Assembly (NCBI GenBank): GCA_027625915.1 | Contig: JANTQA010000016.1 | Coordinates: 811,001-875,000, forward strand | Direction of reading: 5' to 3' | Length of the DNA stretch: 64,000 nt | Source of the DNA: Anaeramoeba flamelloides | Taxonomy: Eukaryota; Metamonada; Anaeramoebidae | Shown here: positions 34,888 through 47,600 of the stretch, piece by piece | Layout: every line of letters begins with the position of its first letter | How positions within the stretch are numbered: position 1 is the stretch's first letter | The notes under the pieces: generated by a model | Seen by the model: the letters and a program-made list of their open reading frames with translations, nothing else | Database searches by the model: none | What the model was told of the DNA's origin: nothing | Position numbers and translations under genes: made by a program

Positions 34888-35425
34888 TAAACCCCAATTC
34901 AAAATTTTTAACACACCAAAATTCGATTTGTGAAAAAAAAAACTTATTTAATCAATTCTAGAAGATTTACCAAATTAGAACCATTCACTAATTGAAATGT
35001 TAACACTTTTTTATAAATTACAATACTCACAAAACAATAGATAAATAATTATCAATACAAATAAATCAAGGGTATGTTAAAAATTTTGGAGATGGGCAAA
35101 ATAAAATAATACTTTAGTGAATTTGTTTAAAAAGTCTATTAGGAATATTGATCGATCAAATCGTTAGATACTACCAATTAATTTTATTTGAGTTCTTCTT
35201 TTTTAAAGAACTCAACTTTAAGCATAGTACAATCGTTGAAAAAAATTTTTGATCCAACGAAACAAATTATGTAATTCAAACAATGAAATAAAAAAACAAA
35301 CTAAAAGATGAAAAAATGATTTTCATATTTTTTATAAATCAAAATTATCTCCAATATAAATGAAATTGTATTATTGTGATTGTTTGGATCGTTTCAGCTG
35401 TGTGGAAAATTTCGAATTTTAGTTT
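34888..35425. repeat. interspersed repeat of ~550 bp, copy C (uninterrupted)
   Basis: The most complete copy. It starts AACCCCAATTCAAAATTTTT next to a TA run and continues through AACTTATTTAATCAATTC, GGAATATTGATCGATCAAAT, TTTGAGTTCTTCTTTTTTAA and ATTATTGTGATTGTTTGGAT to a region ending GTGTGGAAAATTTCGAATTT. No long open frame. Confidence 0.6.
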
Positions 35426-38400
35426 ATATATATATATTATAATTATTTTTCTTCTTCTTCTTCTTTTTTATTTGATATACTTTTCTTTAATTAATCCTTT
35501 CTCTAAATAAATAAATGTATTTATATTTTTTCCAATTGAAATAATTAATTTAATTTTTTTTGAAAATTAAATAGAGTTCTTATACTGTTATATTAATAAA
35601 CTCGATACTTTTATTTTTAACTTGTATTTTTTTGTATATTTTCTTAACAGAAATTTTGATTTCTTTCTTCTTCAAAGAAAATAGTTTTTTTTTAAATAAT
35701 CTGGACAAAGGTTGGGGGTTTTGGTATTTTTGGAATTAAGAATAACATTTCAAACTTTTAAGAACAATAATTCATTTCTAAAAATCATCATTAAGAGTAA
35801 TTCTGGTTTTTGTAGTCCTTATTTTTTTGGTTCGTTTTTCAATTACAAGATTGTGGTAAATTTCTTTTTTGAATTTGGTATTAAATTAAATTTAAAGATT
35901 TCTTATCGTTTACTAGTCACTTAAGTTGTAGTGTTGTTATACGGGTAGGATTTCGAAAAATGAAAACATTTTTAAATTGATGTGATTCTTTTATATTGTT
36001 CTATTTGTTATTTTTTTTGATTTTATTAAACTGAAAGTTTATTAAAAGAAATTAATATAACCCTCTTACTTTTTTTATCTTGTAGTACCCAGCTAAATAA
36101 AAAATACAAATCTATCGAGTTTTCTCAAATCCTTTCAAAGAAACTTGAGGTTTTAAATACCTGGCTTTAGAAAAAAAATTTTTTATTCGTTTAAATATAA
36201 GGAATTCGGTATTGTGGTTATTGGATGATTAGTTTCCAACTTCATACAATTTTAGATCTTTTATATAAAGAGTTAATTTTTGAAATTTTTCTTTTTCTTT
36301 TTTTTTTTTTTTTGGAAATTGTAATTGTTGAGTATAAGATGGGCAGTTGGAAGTTAAGTTAGAAAGTATTGAGTTTTTGTGTTTTAAATTTTATTTTTAT
36401 TCCCCTTTTACTCAATTTTGAAGTAAAAAAAAAAACACTTAATTGTATTAAAAAAACTTGTACAAATTACAAAATAATTTTGGTACTTGTATGAAAACTT
36501 TGAGATAATAAAAAAGTTTTCTGTTTTGATTTAATAGAAAATATAACTTATTTTCAAGCAAATTTCCTAAAAAAATTCACTATTATTAAATACAAAAAAA
36601 AATACCAAAAATTATCTAGTTCAATTTCCATAATTTAAAATTTTTTTTACTTTGATATAATTCCAATTATTTTATTGTTTTCTATTATTTCATTGAATAA
36701 AGATTTTTTTAACTGTGGAGAAGAATTCTAAAGGAAAAAGATCAAATTTTTAATACAAAAAACTTTAATAGTGAAATACAAGAGTCTGGATGTCGTAAAA
36801 ATAAAAACAATATACAAATATAAAAAAGTTCAAAGAATTAAAAAAAAATAAATAATAAAAAAGGGAAAAATTATAACAATTAAATAATCATCCCCAAATA
36901 TACATTAATGATAAATTAAATATAATTTATTCCTTACAGTGCATATTTTTTACCCTTTTTATAACCATTTTCATCATTATTCCACAATACCAAGTATATC
37001 TTTGCAAGGAATATAAATATAAAGACTTTTTTTTTTTTTGAGATAATTCTTTTGGTTAAACAAAAAAAAATATTTCTTTAACGCAATGAAAAACATTCGT
37101 ATTTTTTTAATAATGATAATGGTATAAACGATTATATTTTGTAACCACTTACAAATTTTACTTAGAAATTGTTTTTTTGTTCCAAGATGAATTCGATTTT
37201 TCAAATTAAAATTTTCTTCAAGATATTTTGGAATTAAGTGGTTTTATCCTCAAAATTCAAAAATAAATTTTTTTCTGAAAAAATAATTTAAATTGTAAGA
37301 AGAATTTTCGTTAACAAGACCAAACAATTTATCAAAAAATTTTTAAAATTGAAAATTCTTTTTTTATTTTTTTTTTCATATTTTTTGAAAACCAGAAAAA
37401 CAACATTTTTCAAAACTTTAAACAATAAAACTTTTTTTGCTAAATAGATCTCAATTTAATTGAGAAACTTATTTTAAAATTTCAATCAAATTTTCATTTC
37501 TTTAATAACCTTTGTCTCTATTTGTTTTATTTACTGGGATTTAAATTGAAATATTAATTATTAAAAATAAAAACCAAATAAAAAATTTACTTTTAAAATC
37601 AATACTTTCCAACATAAAACAAAAAATTTGTTTTCCCATTTTCTAGAATTAACTAAATTCTTTAAAAGAACAATAGGTTGTCTTTTTTTTTTTTCGTTTT
37701 TGAAGGTGTAAGATGTAAATTTTGGATCTCAAAAAATAGAATCAAATTAATAAAATGCTTAAATGAAGTAAACTCATCCATTTCATACACCTAAACACAA
37801 ATTACAAAAAAAAAAATTTTTGAAGATCTTGAAAAGATTTCATTTTATTTTCAAAAAATAATACTTCCTTAAATTGAATTTTTGACAAGAAACCTCCTGT
37901 TTTTTTAACAAGTTTCCTTTTCCTTGTGTGCACCTAAAAACTCTCATAGTTTTTGGAAAAATTACAAATTTATTCCAAAAATGTTCAAAAATTAGGACGT
38001 CCATTTTACTGATATATAGGCTATATAAATGAATAAATATTATTTCGTCAGGTCTTTTGGATCTTATAATATTAAAAAGAATAAAATATGTGAATACAAG
38101 TTATTAAACATATTTAAATATTAATGAAGAAAGGAAAATAAAAAAAAGATCGTAAATTAACAAAATACATCAAAGAAGAACATAAAAAAAAAATGAAATT
38201 TAATAAATTATAGTTTTTATTGTGAAATGTGAAGATCAAAAACGCTTTTTAAAAACTAATTAAAAGAGAATCAATGTTAAAAAAAAAATAAATAAAAAGG
38301 CACTGAGAACTTTCAATTTCTCAATTTTTAGATGTTTAACCAATAGTAGTCATAACTTTGAGATTTATTAAATTATAAAATCTTATTATTTATTTTTGCA

Positions 38401-38436
38401 AATTACTGTTAAATTTGAATTTTGATTTTAATTGGT

Positions 38437-39315
38437 TTAGTCTTGATCTGATGAAGATTCAGAAGACGACGATTCGCTACTGCTTGAGGATACTTCTGTT
38501 TGTTTAATTTCTTGTCCTTTAGCACCTTCAGCTTCAACGTCTTTGACGTTTGAGGAAGATGTAATTTTTGTTGTTCTTGTTCCTAAGTTTTCCAATCCAT
38601 CGTTTTTTTCATAATCTGAAAAGACGGTTTTACCGGCAATTATTTGGAAAAGGCCTACAATCATCATAATTAAACCCCTTTTGATATCAAAACAACGAAT
38701 AAACAAATAAAGATAAAGAGCAACCAAAAAAAAATTAACAACCAAAAGTCAAAGTGTAAACGGATAAGAACGTTGTTTGCAAACCACATTTATTCCAAGA
38801 TAAAGTAAAAAAAAAAAAAAAAATAAAAAGAAAATCAGAGAGGGTATTGAGCAATAGTGCCATAAAATTTGACCATAAATTAGAATTTAAAAGATTTGAA
38901 ATTAACAAGTTCAGCGATCGTAAATAAGAAGAAAAAAAAAAAAAAACATGAATTACTTACATTGCAAATGGTCCTTTGTGTGTTTGTTCAAGACCGACAC
39001 CTATTTACATGAGGAAGGGAATTTAGAAATTGATATGAAAAAAAAATATACATTTAAAATTGTTTCTTCGATCGTTCTACTTTTCAAATTTCAATGCAAA
39101 AAAGAGAGCAATTGTAAAATAAAAAAATAAGAAAAAAAAAAAATAAACAAAATAAAAAAAAGAAAAATTAATTACCAAAGCTCCCAGCAAAGACCGAAAA
39201 CCATCCAAGACCGTAATAAGTTTTAAGTGTTCCAAAGTTTTGAAAGAAATAAGGGAAATCCATCCAAGGCCAGAAGAAAGGTACCATTCCAAAAATCCTA
39301 TAAGTGCGAGTCAAG

Positions 39316-39346
<31 letters not shown>

Positions 39347-39831
39347 GCATAAAAACCAATAAAATTGAACAAAAAATTCAAAACTTTGTCTCAATAAAAA
39401 ACTGAATTGTATGAAAGAAATGTCACTTACCATCCATAAAAAGAAAGGAAGAATTCTGTTGTAAGACAATGAGTTTGGTTGAGGAAGATCGTTATTTGTT
39501 ATGAAATATTTATGTGATAGGGTGAGAGAAAAGAAAAAAAAGAGTTTAGTAATCCAGTTTGTAAATTCGAAATGAGGACCAAGTGTTGTTGTTATAGAAT
39601 TTTGGTTTTTTTTTTTCTTTTTGATTTTTTGTTTGTTCATTTCAAAAAAAAAAAAATTATTGTTTTTTAAGAAAAAAAGAAGATTTTTTAACACATACGA
39701 TCCATATTAAAATCAGCTGTACATAACATAAACATCATAATGAAACACCACACAAAGTAGGTTCCAGAAATTGCTGTAGTGATCAAATCAAAAATAAATT
39801 CTGCTGTTGTTTTTCCAAAAGGTATTTTCAT
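38437..39831 (-). CDS. four-TM membrane protein, five exons, possibly COPI-associated/TVP-like
   Basis: Exons on the minus strand are 39831-39699, 39455-39431, 39297-39176, 39000-38961 and 38677-38437, with GT-AG borders (donors GTATGT, GTAAGT, GTAATT, GTAAGT) and matching phases throughout. The 186-residue product starts MKIPFGKTTAEFIFDLITTA. Hydrophobic segments lie at about 12-37, 45-61, 79-97 and 104-122. The middle reads FGMVPFFWPWMDFPYFFQNF and GTLKTYYGLGWFSVFAGSFG. The tail (about 125-186) is cytosolic-looking and ends in a Ser/Glu/Asp cluster. A short four-helix layout with a Gly-rich third helix and a charged tail recalls the COPI-associated (Tvp15/Tvp18-like) or flower families, but no diagnostic motif proves it. 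Exon 2 is only 25 nt. The exon 5 acceptor (ATATCAAAAG) is the least certain border. Confidence 0.7.
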
Positions 39832-42800
39832 GTCAGAAAGAATTAAAAAACTAAAAAAAATGAGTTCAAACCCCTCAGAAGCAAACCTTTTTGAAACTTA
39901 GACTCAGAAAAATAATTTTTGTGATAACTGTATAAGAAATTAATCCTAAGTTGGTCTTCACATGGTTAAATTTTTAGATTAATTTTGTCATTGAATACAT
40001 TCACAAAAAAATTTTAATAATCCCTTTTACTACTTGTTCAAAACTGATGTATTTTGATATCTTTTATTTTGAGCCAAAGCTAAAACACAAAAATTGAATG
40101 TATTTTTTTTCAGTACGACCATTGATTATTTTCTTCTTGGTCATGATACAAAGAGAAATTACTATTGATGTTTTTCGGAAAAAATGTATATTTCACTCTT
40201 TTAATAACAATCCAAATTTTATGGTGTATGAAACTGAAATCAAATTCTGGCAAGGCAAAAAAAGGTTTTAGAGGATAATTGTTAAAGGAAAGACAAAAAA
40301 GTGTAATTTGAAGTTTTTTGATTATTTTTTATGAAAGCATTTACTGATAATTTGTCATCCAAAAATTTTTGAAAAAAAGATAAATGAACTAAATTTCATA
40401 ATAAATGGCTCAATTTATATAATTTTTTTTTTTATTCTTTTTTATTTTATTTTTAGATGATAAAAAAATATTTCTAGCTTTAAGAACTGAATATTAAAAT
40501 AGTAATTTTTTTATTAACATAGATAACTTCAATTTATAAAAAAATTTATTTTCAAAATTTGATTTTTAATGGACAAGGATTTTGAAATGAAGTTTATTTT
40601 GAAGAATTTTAGTAATAAATTCTTGAAATATTTATTGAAAACTGATTTATTAATTTTTAGAAAAATTTTATTCATTATTTAAGGAATACTTCACACCAGT
40701 ATCCCGAAATTACATCAATTGGTGTTTTTTTTATTTGTGAAAAAAAAAAAAAAAAATGATCAAAGATAAAAAATTCTAATTTGATTTGAATTACAAAAAG
40801 ATAATGCTAAGGAATGTTTATAAAAGATAATTTTCTATTAGATAACTTTTACAAAACAATAACGATATCCCAAATTGAAATCATTCAAACTAAAATAATA
40901 CCTGTTGCTGAAATCGTAAAGTTATTTTCACATAAATGGAGAAATCACTGAAACAAAAAACCCAAAAAAATTAATTTTTCTAATACTAACAATAAAAGTT
41001 GATATTTTAGGGGAAAATTGAAGATGATTAAAATTTGGTTGAATGATGTTTTGGATTTTCTTTTAATTCTAATAATCAATCAAGAGTAGAAAATTTGAAT
41101 TTTTAGATTTTGTAATAACGGAAAAAAAAAGTAAAAAATATTTGAAAATCGGAGATATTACTTCTATATACCAATTAAAAAATATTTGTATTTTTTTCCA
41201 ATTTAATCAATTAAAATTTGAATTAAAAAATTATAAAAATTACGAATCTTTTACAAGAAGATGATTGTTTTCAATACATACCAAGCCCTTATAATATTAG
41301 CTGTTTTTAACTTATTCTGATAACTCTCGGTTTTATTTGGGAAATAAATCCATAGATAAATTAAAAATCAAAATATGATAAATACTTTTATTGAAAAACG
41401 AAAAAAATATTTTTTTAACATATTAAAGATCTTATTCCATCATACTTACCATAAGTGACAACTTTGAAGTTTTTACAAATATAATGAGTTTGACTAAACA
41501 ATAACAGTCATCTAAAAAGAGAAAATTTGTTCTTAAAAGTCATTGTGAAGAAGGTGTTGTATTATTTTTTATGTATTTTCCAAGTTAAACAAGATCATTG
41601 ATGTAAAATAAAAGTAAAGTAAACCAGCCGATGATTCCCTAAAAAAAGGTTGGTTATCCAAGTACTGATTGTTTTTTTTTGTGTGCGTATGTGTTGTTAT
41701 TTACAAACTCTGTTAATAAATTAGAACTGTTCGTCTTACATAGACTTGTATTTTAGATTAACACATAAAAAAATTTATATTCATAATTATTGAATTTTTA
41801 TCCATTGAGTTTTAGTTTAATCTTTATTTTAGTAAAAGGATGTTATTATTATTTTAAAAATATACCGGACAAATCGTTTTTATTATTTATGATTGTTGTT
41901 AAATAATAAAAACTATTTTGAGTAAAAAGTAAAAAAAAAAAATTATCTTTTGTTATTTCTGTGAAGTTGAGAAAAAACAGCAAGATATTTTTCTTGCCAA
42001 GATGATATTTATAACACCCATAAAGAGAAATATTTTATTTGTTATTGAAACAATGAGTCAAATTGCCCGAAGTACAATTTTTAATATGTAAGGATCTTCG
42101 GTAAAAAAAAAATGAAAAAATTTTAAAAAGTTTTTTAAGTAATTTTTTTAGTTCTATATTGTTAGTCTAGTTTTTAGAATTCTTAATAAAATTAAAAATG
42201 TAATTACTCTCAACCAAAAAAAATAAATTATTCTAAATTACAACATATTTAAAAAGTAATTTCCTACACTCTTTTCAAACTCTCAAAATAAATAAACAAA
42301 CTAAAAACAAGATTGTTGAATTCTATTTTTTTAAAGAAAAAAATAACTGGTTATTTATGATCTAGAGAAAATTAACATATATCTTATCCACATATCTCTT
42401 CGATTTTAAATAATCATATTAACTTTAACTAAAAATTAAATCATCCATTTCTCAAAAAAAAAAAAAAATAAAAAAAGAGAATAATCAAATAATACTCTTA
42501 ATTAGTAGAGTATTGCCCAAAAAATATTTTTCATGGCAATAAATAATAAAAATATTCCTAGAAAATTGGTTATTTTGTTGTAAAGTTTTTATTAAAGAAG
42601 AGGTAAAAATTACACTCTAAGTATCCTATTACTTAAATAAACCTTCAGAAATTTAAGCATAAAATCATGGATTTCACGATTATTAATTAATAAAAGTAAT
42701 TTCAAACTATCACAGTTTAAAATTATTTCATTAAGATTTATTTCTTTTAATTTATTGTTAAAAATTAATCTATCTTGTATATGAAGGACATACCCAAAAA

Positions 42801-44692
42801 CCGAACAATATCTTCTAGTCTCTTTTTATGTTCATATTTTAAACATAAAGTACAAACTTTATTTGAATTTTTATCTATTACATAATGGAATACAATCAAG
42901 TTGTTATTAATTTTTCTGTATTTGAGAATTTTAGAAGTTGATTGATAACTTTTTTTAAATGAACGATAATGAAAAAATTATCCAATATATTTTTCTTGAT
43001 GGATAATTTTTTTAATATTAATGATAAAGAAAATGGTATTAAAAGGTTTTAAATTTTAGATCAGATAGCACCGGATATTGCAGTCTTGGAATTAATTTAC
43101 TACAGTTAACAAAAACAATACAATAAAAATAAAAAATCCTTTTTTATTTGATTTTTATTTTTAATGTTTATCAACAAGCCCAATTTCAAATTTTGAAAGA
43201 ATATTTTTGAAATTGGCTAAGTCAACTAAAAAAATTCAAATTTTCAAGATTAAAATACAATTTCTGATTATTTTATTTACTCGTCTTGTGACCAAAACCG
43301 CTGAGTTAATTAATAAAAACATCTTTAAAATTGCAGTTTTAAAAAAAAAATTGATAACCAGTTATTAAAAATCAAGAGAAAACTCTCATTTTTTAAAATT
43401 TCTTTTTCCAATACATTTTTGAAAATTAAAAGCTTTTTCAAATAACAAAAATCGTTATCAAAAATAGGTCCCAAAAATTAAAAACTCCACTATTATTCGA
43501 AATTATTATAGTATTATACGAACAGACATCTTTGATCAAGAAATAACCAATATAATTATGTTGGAAAAAATGATTATTTTGTCATTTATTTTTGATTTAA
43601 TTTATAAAATTACGATAACTATTTTTATTTTTCGTTTATTGTTGAATAAATCAAGAAAATAAAAAAATGTCATTCTTTATATGAAGAAGGTAAATTTTCA
43701 TTAAAAGTTGGTTGAAATATGATTAACAATCATTTAATATTGAAACAAAAAAGATATTATTCGGTTAATATACAATTCTTATATTATATATACGACATTT
43801 GTGCAATTATTTTTGGATTGAAAAACACAATCAAGGAGTGGTAAATTTATCTTATACGTTTGATTTCATAAACCATTTAAAGGAAACGTGCCAATTCAAC
43901 AAAAATATAATTTTATTTTCTTCAAGATTATTCTGTCAAAAGTTCATATTATTCATCAAAAGAATAAAAAATGAATATATTTAATCAATAAGAGTTTTAT
44001 CCTTAATAAGAAGATTATTATTGTATCAATGGGTCTCATTCCTGGTGATTGTTTTTTGGGACAATTTGGCTTATTTAATAATTTCAATCTTCTAATGAAA
44101 ATTTTTAATTTCAACCCAAAAAATTATTTTATCCAAAAGTAAGTGAAATTTGAATGCATGTTTGTTGATTTCAACAATAATCATTCTCATGAGAAAGATG
44201 GGTTGATAAACAAATCACCAAATGTAAATTGAAGTTAAAAGAAACAAATTTTGCTGTGAATCCCAGAGTAAATACTAAATTTTTTAGTTTTTACTTTTTA
44301 ATAATCAGTTTTATTTGATTTCAAAACAAAAGGTTTCAATCAAGTAAAAAATGTACGGTATAAAATTTTGGGAATGTCTAAAGAAGATCCTTGAGTCTTA
44401 ATTGGGATATAAATCCCCAATTGTGCTGAAAAAAAAAAAAAAAAAATGTAAGAGAATTAAAAAGTAAAATACGATTTAGATTCCCAAGAAAGGCAAATTA
44501 GAAAAATATTTTATTTTGGCGTTAGATTAAAATCAAGGAAACACAATCCCAAAAGTTAATCATAAAATTGTGTTTCACTCTTTACAAAAACTTTTATCAA
44601 TCATTGAATATCGATCAAAAAATCATTTTTTTTTATTTTTTTAAAGACCAAATAACTTTTTCTTTTTTGTTGACAAAAATAAATTCGCTTTG
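39832..44692. other. intergenic stretch before the giant gene
   Basis: Holds a LINE tail (42600-43000) and many homopolymers. A TATAAA within GGGATATAAATCCCC (44408-44413) lies about 285 bp upstream of the next start codon and could be its promoter. The frame at 43799-43984 has no ATG and no recognised family. Confidence 0.5.
42600..43000 (-). mobile_element. LINE tail (C-x2-C-x13-H-x4-C family), copy 2, strongly decayed
   Basis: It matches 14847-15260 base for base in long patches: ATTACACTCTAAGT at the left end, then ATTAATTAATAAAAGTAATT, TTAAAATTATTTCATTAA and AACATAAAGTACAAACTTT. The protein frame is too damaged to read through. The 3' end is at the left, as in the other minus-strand copies. 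Confidence 0.65.
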
Positions 44693-47600
44693 ATGACTTC
44701 AACAAGTGTAAAAATCAATAAGCGTCTCAATAAAAAAAAGTACTACTCAAGAAAAGCACTTCTTTTTTTCTGTCAATTCTCTGAACACAAACTAAATAAC
44801 AAAAAACAATTTTTTCTCTTCTCTAAAAAACAAACATTTTATAGAACCAAAGAACAAAAAAACATAACACTTATTGTTCAAAAAAATTTTGCTTATGGGT
44901 TTGTAAAATTTAAAGTAACACTCTTCCGAGGGCAAACAAACTCAAACAGCAATTTGCTAAGCAACAATACGATTTTTGATTTCAAGCTAACACCAACACA
45001 CCTAATTTTGCAAAAAAAAGGCTTCACTCGCCAAGGCATTTCTGTACTCTACAGCAATGATCCAAAGCCTACAATTCAGCACTCAAAAAGCAATAACCGG
45101 CTATTTACGTTTAGTGTTGGGAAATCGCAGGTAAGGCTCTTAAGCGAGACGAGTTCTGAAAGGGAAATTCTTTTAAAGTCCTTCCGAATGTTTGAATACT
45201 ATCATCTGGAAAGGCCCGAAAACATTTTAATTCAAGGGAAAATTTTAGGAATTAATACCGAGCTTGATGCCATTACCCTTCGGTGTTATAAAAACGGGAT
45301 TGCAGAATTTCCAATCCGCACAGCAGTCAATTTGGAACTAAACAAAAAATTTCAAAACCGATCAGCAGATAATAATTCCCGTCAAAATATCCAAGAGAAA
45401 GTCACGCATTTGAGTCAAAAAAAATCACAAACAGTCAAAGTCCATCCAAAGAAAAAATTCGACCAAAAAAACCCACAGGCATCAAATACCATGAACCAGA
45501 AAATCAAATTACATTTGCTTGAACAAAATAAAATCAATAAAAACCATTCCGAATTTTTAGTTTTCACGAGGGACAAAATCCAAATTCAAAAAAAAAATGA
45601 ATACAACAAGATTCTTAGGAAATCTTGGAGGTTTTCAGAATACGACATTAAAGATTTGTCTTCTTCTTCGAGAAATGAACCGCTTTCTTTGAAATTTATT
45701 CGAAAGAGCAAAGAGCAAAAGTTTCAAAACAAAATGCAAGATAATGAATTAATAATTACCTGTGAAGAATCATTTACTCGTGAATTAATAAGAAGACTGG
45801 TTTGCTCTTTTTATGATTTAGACGTTCCAGATGAAGAACAAGAATCAATTCAAAGACCAAAAAAAGAAAAAAAATCTTTATTAATATTTAATGAATATAA
45901 CACAAACAGAATCATTCCAATTAATGAATCGAATTATTCTTTTAACGAAACAAATTTGGAATTAAACAATAACAAAAACAATAACAATAACAATAACAAT
46001 GATGATGATCAAGATAAGAATAAGAATAGTAATACTATTAATAATAATAGTCAAGGCAATGATCACGTGAATATTAATAATGATGATGACAATGATGATG
46101 ACAATGATGATGATGATGATGATGATGATGAAGATGATGATAATGAAGATAATGATGATAATGACGGCAGCTATACTGGGAATGATTTTAATAAAAACAG
46201 TAATCTACATTTGGTAAGAAAAAAATACAATGTTCAAAAAACTTTTTTTGGTGAATTTTCTTTAAGGGGAGAAGGATTAATTTTACAAAATCGTTTAAAA
46301 TATCCTTCTTCTTTAGAAAGTTTGATAAACAGTAAATTTTTACACCATAAGGACAAAAATCAAAGAACTAATATGAATAAAATTATTAGTGGTATAACTC
46401 AAAATCAAAAAGGGTGCCGTTTTCCAGCACAATTAATAAAAATAATACATTATCATAAAAATAGCAATAAAAGAAAAAGAAATAATAGACAAAAAATGGA
46501 CAACAAAAAAACAAATATTGAAATTATTTTAAAAACTAAAAAATTTGAAATATATAAATGTAATGATAATAGTAATAAGAATGAAAAAGAAAAAATGAAG
46601 GAAAAAACAAAGAAAAGTGGGGAAGAAAAAGAAAAAGAAAAGGAAACGGAAAAGGAAAAGGAAACAGAAAAGGAAAGGGAAAAGGAAAAGGAAAAGGAAA
46701 AAGAAAAAAGAAGAGGAAAAGAAAAGAAAATAATTAGTTTAAATTATTCTGATCAGCAATTAATTTTTTTACATCCTTATTATTTAAATTATTTTTTATT
46801 AATAATACCAAACAATATTAATTTTAATGAATTAACATCAAATAATAATAGAGAGGATAGTTATAAATTTTTTTTAATAATGAGTAAAAAACGGGATCTT
46901 ATTTGTAATACATGGATTTCCTTTCAAAAAGGTTATTTGTCTAGTAATAATTTAAAAGAATTTAATTTCCCACCCCAACAATTTTTACATATCTTTTCAC
47001 CAAATAAAATTTTTACGAACTATAATTTAAATTTATTAAATAAAGAAACCAGCAGTACAAACGGTAACAACAACAAAAACATTAATAATAATAGTTTCTT
47101 TTCAATAATTGAATATAATTCAAAAAAATTACAATCAATAAACTATTTAATTGAAAATAATATAAAGGATAAAAAAGAATTTGAACAAAAAATAAAAAAA
47201 ATAAAAAAAAGAGGAAAAAAACCAATATTTTTCCAATTTCAGCTTTATGACTCCCTATGGAATATATTGAATCCTGTTTGGATCAAGCTTTATCATAATC
47301 ATTTTGAAATAAAAATCAATAATGATTTAATTTTACAAAGATTTTATAGTTTTTCATCCAAAATTATCAAAATTAAAAATAACCAATTATTTTTCCGTTT
47401 TAATATTGACGAAAAAAGATTTTTATTATTAAAGGGTGCCAGTAAATTCATCATTAACACCTTTTCCGAAAACTTTCTTGCAATGAGAAATGAATGGTAT
47501 AAATTGCAAAATGTTGATCTCTTGCCAATTGAATTCCAAATATATATTAAAACACAGGACAATGTTGAAAAGGGGCAGATTACCTTATTTAAAGATAAAT

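Larger units (their letters stand above)
33477..38436. other. long intergenic stretch with simple and interspersed repeats
   Basis: Contains a 21-bp poly-C run (34672-34692), a TA run (about 34870-34889), a ~550-bp interspersed repeat (34888-35425) and CTT repeats near 35450-35465. Open frames at 35712-35924 and 36977-37204 look random. No gene is supported. Confidence 0.6.

Noticed and set aside
43799-43984. 61-codon frame before the giant gene
   Set aside because: Lacks an ATG and any recognised motif; length is within chance expectation.
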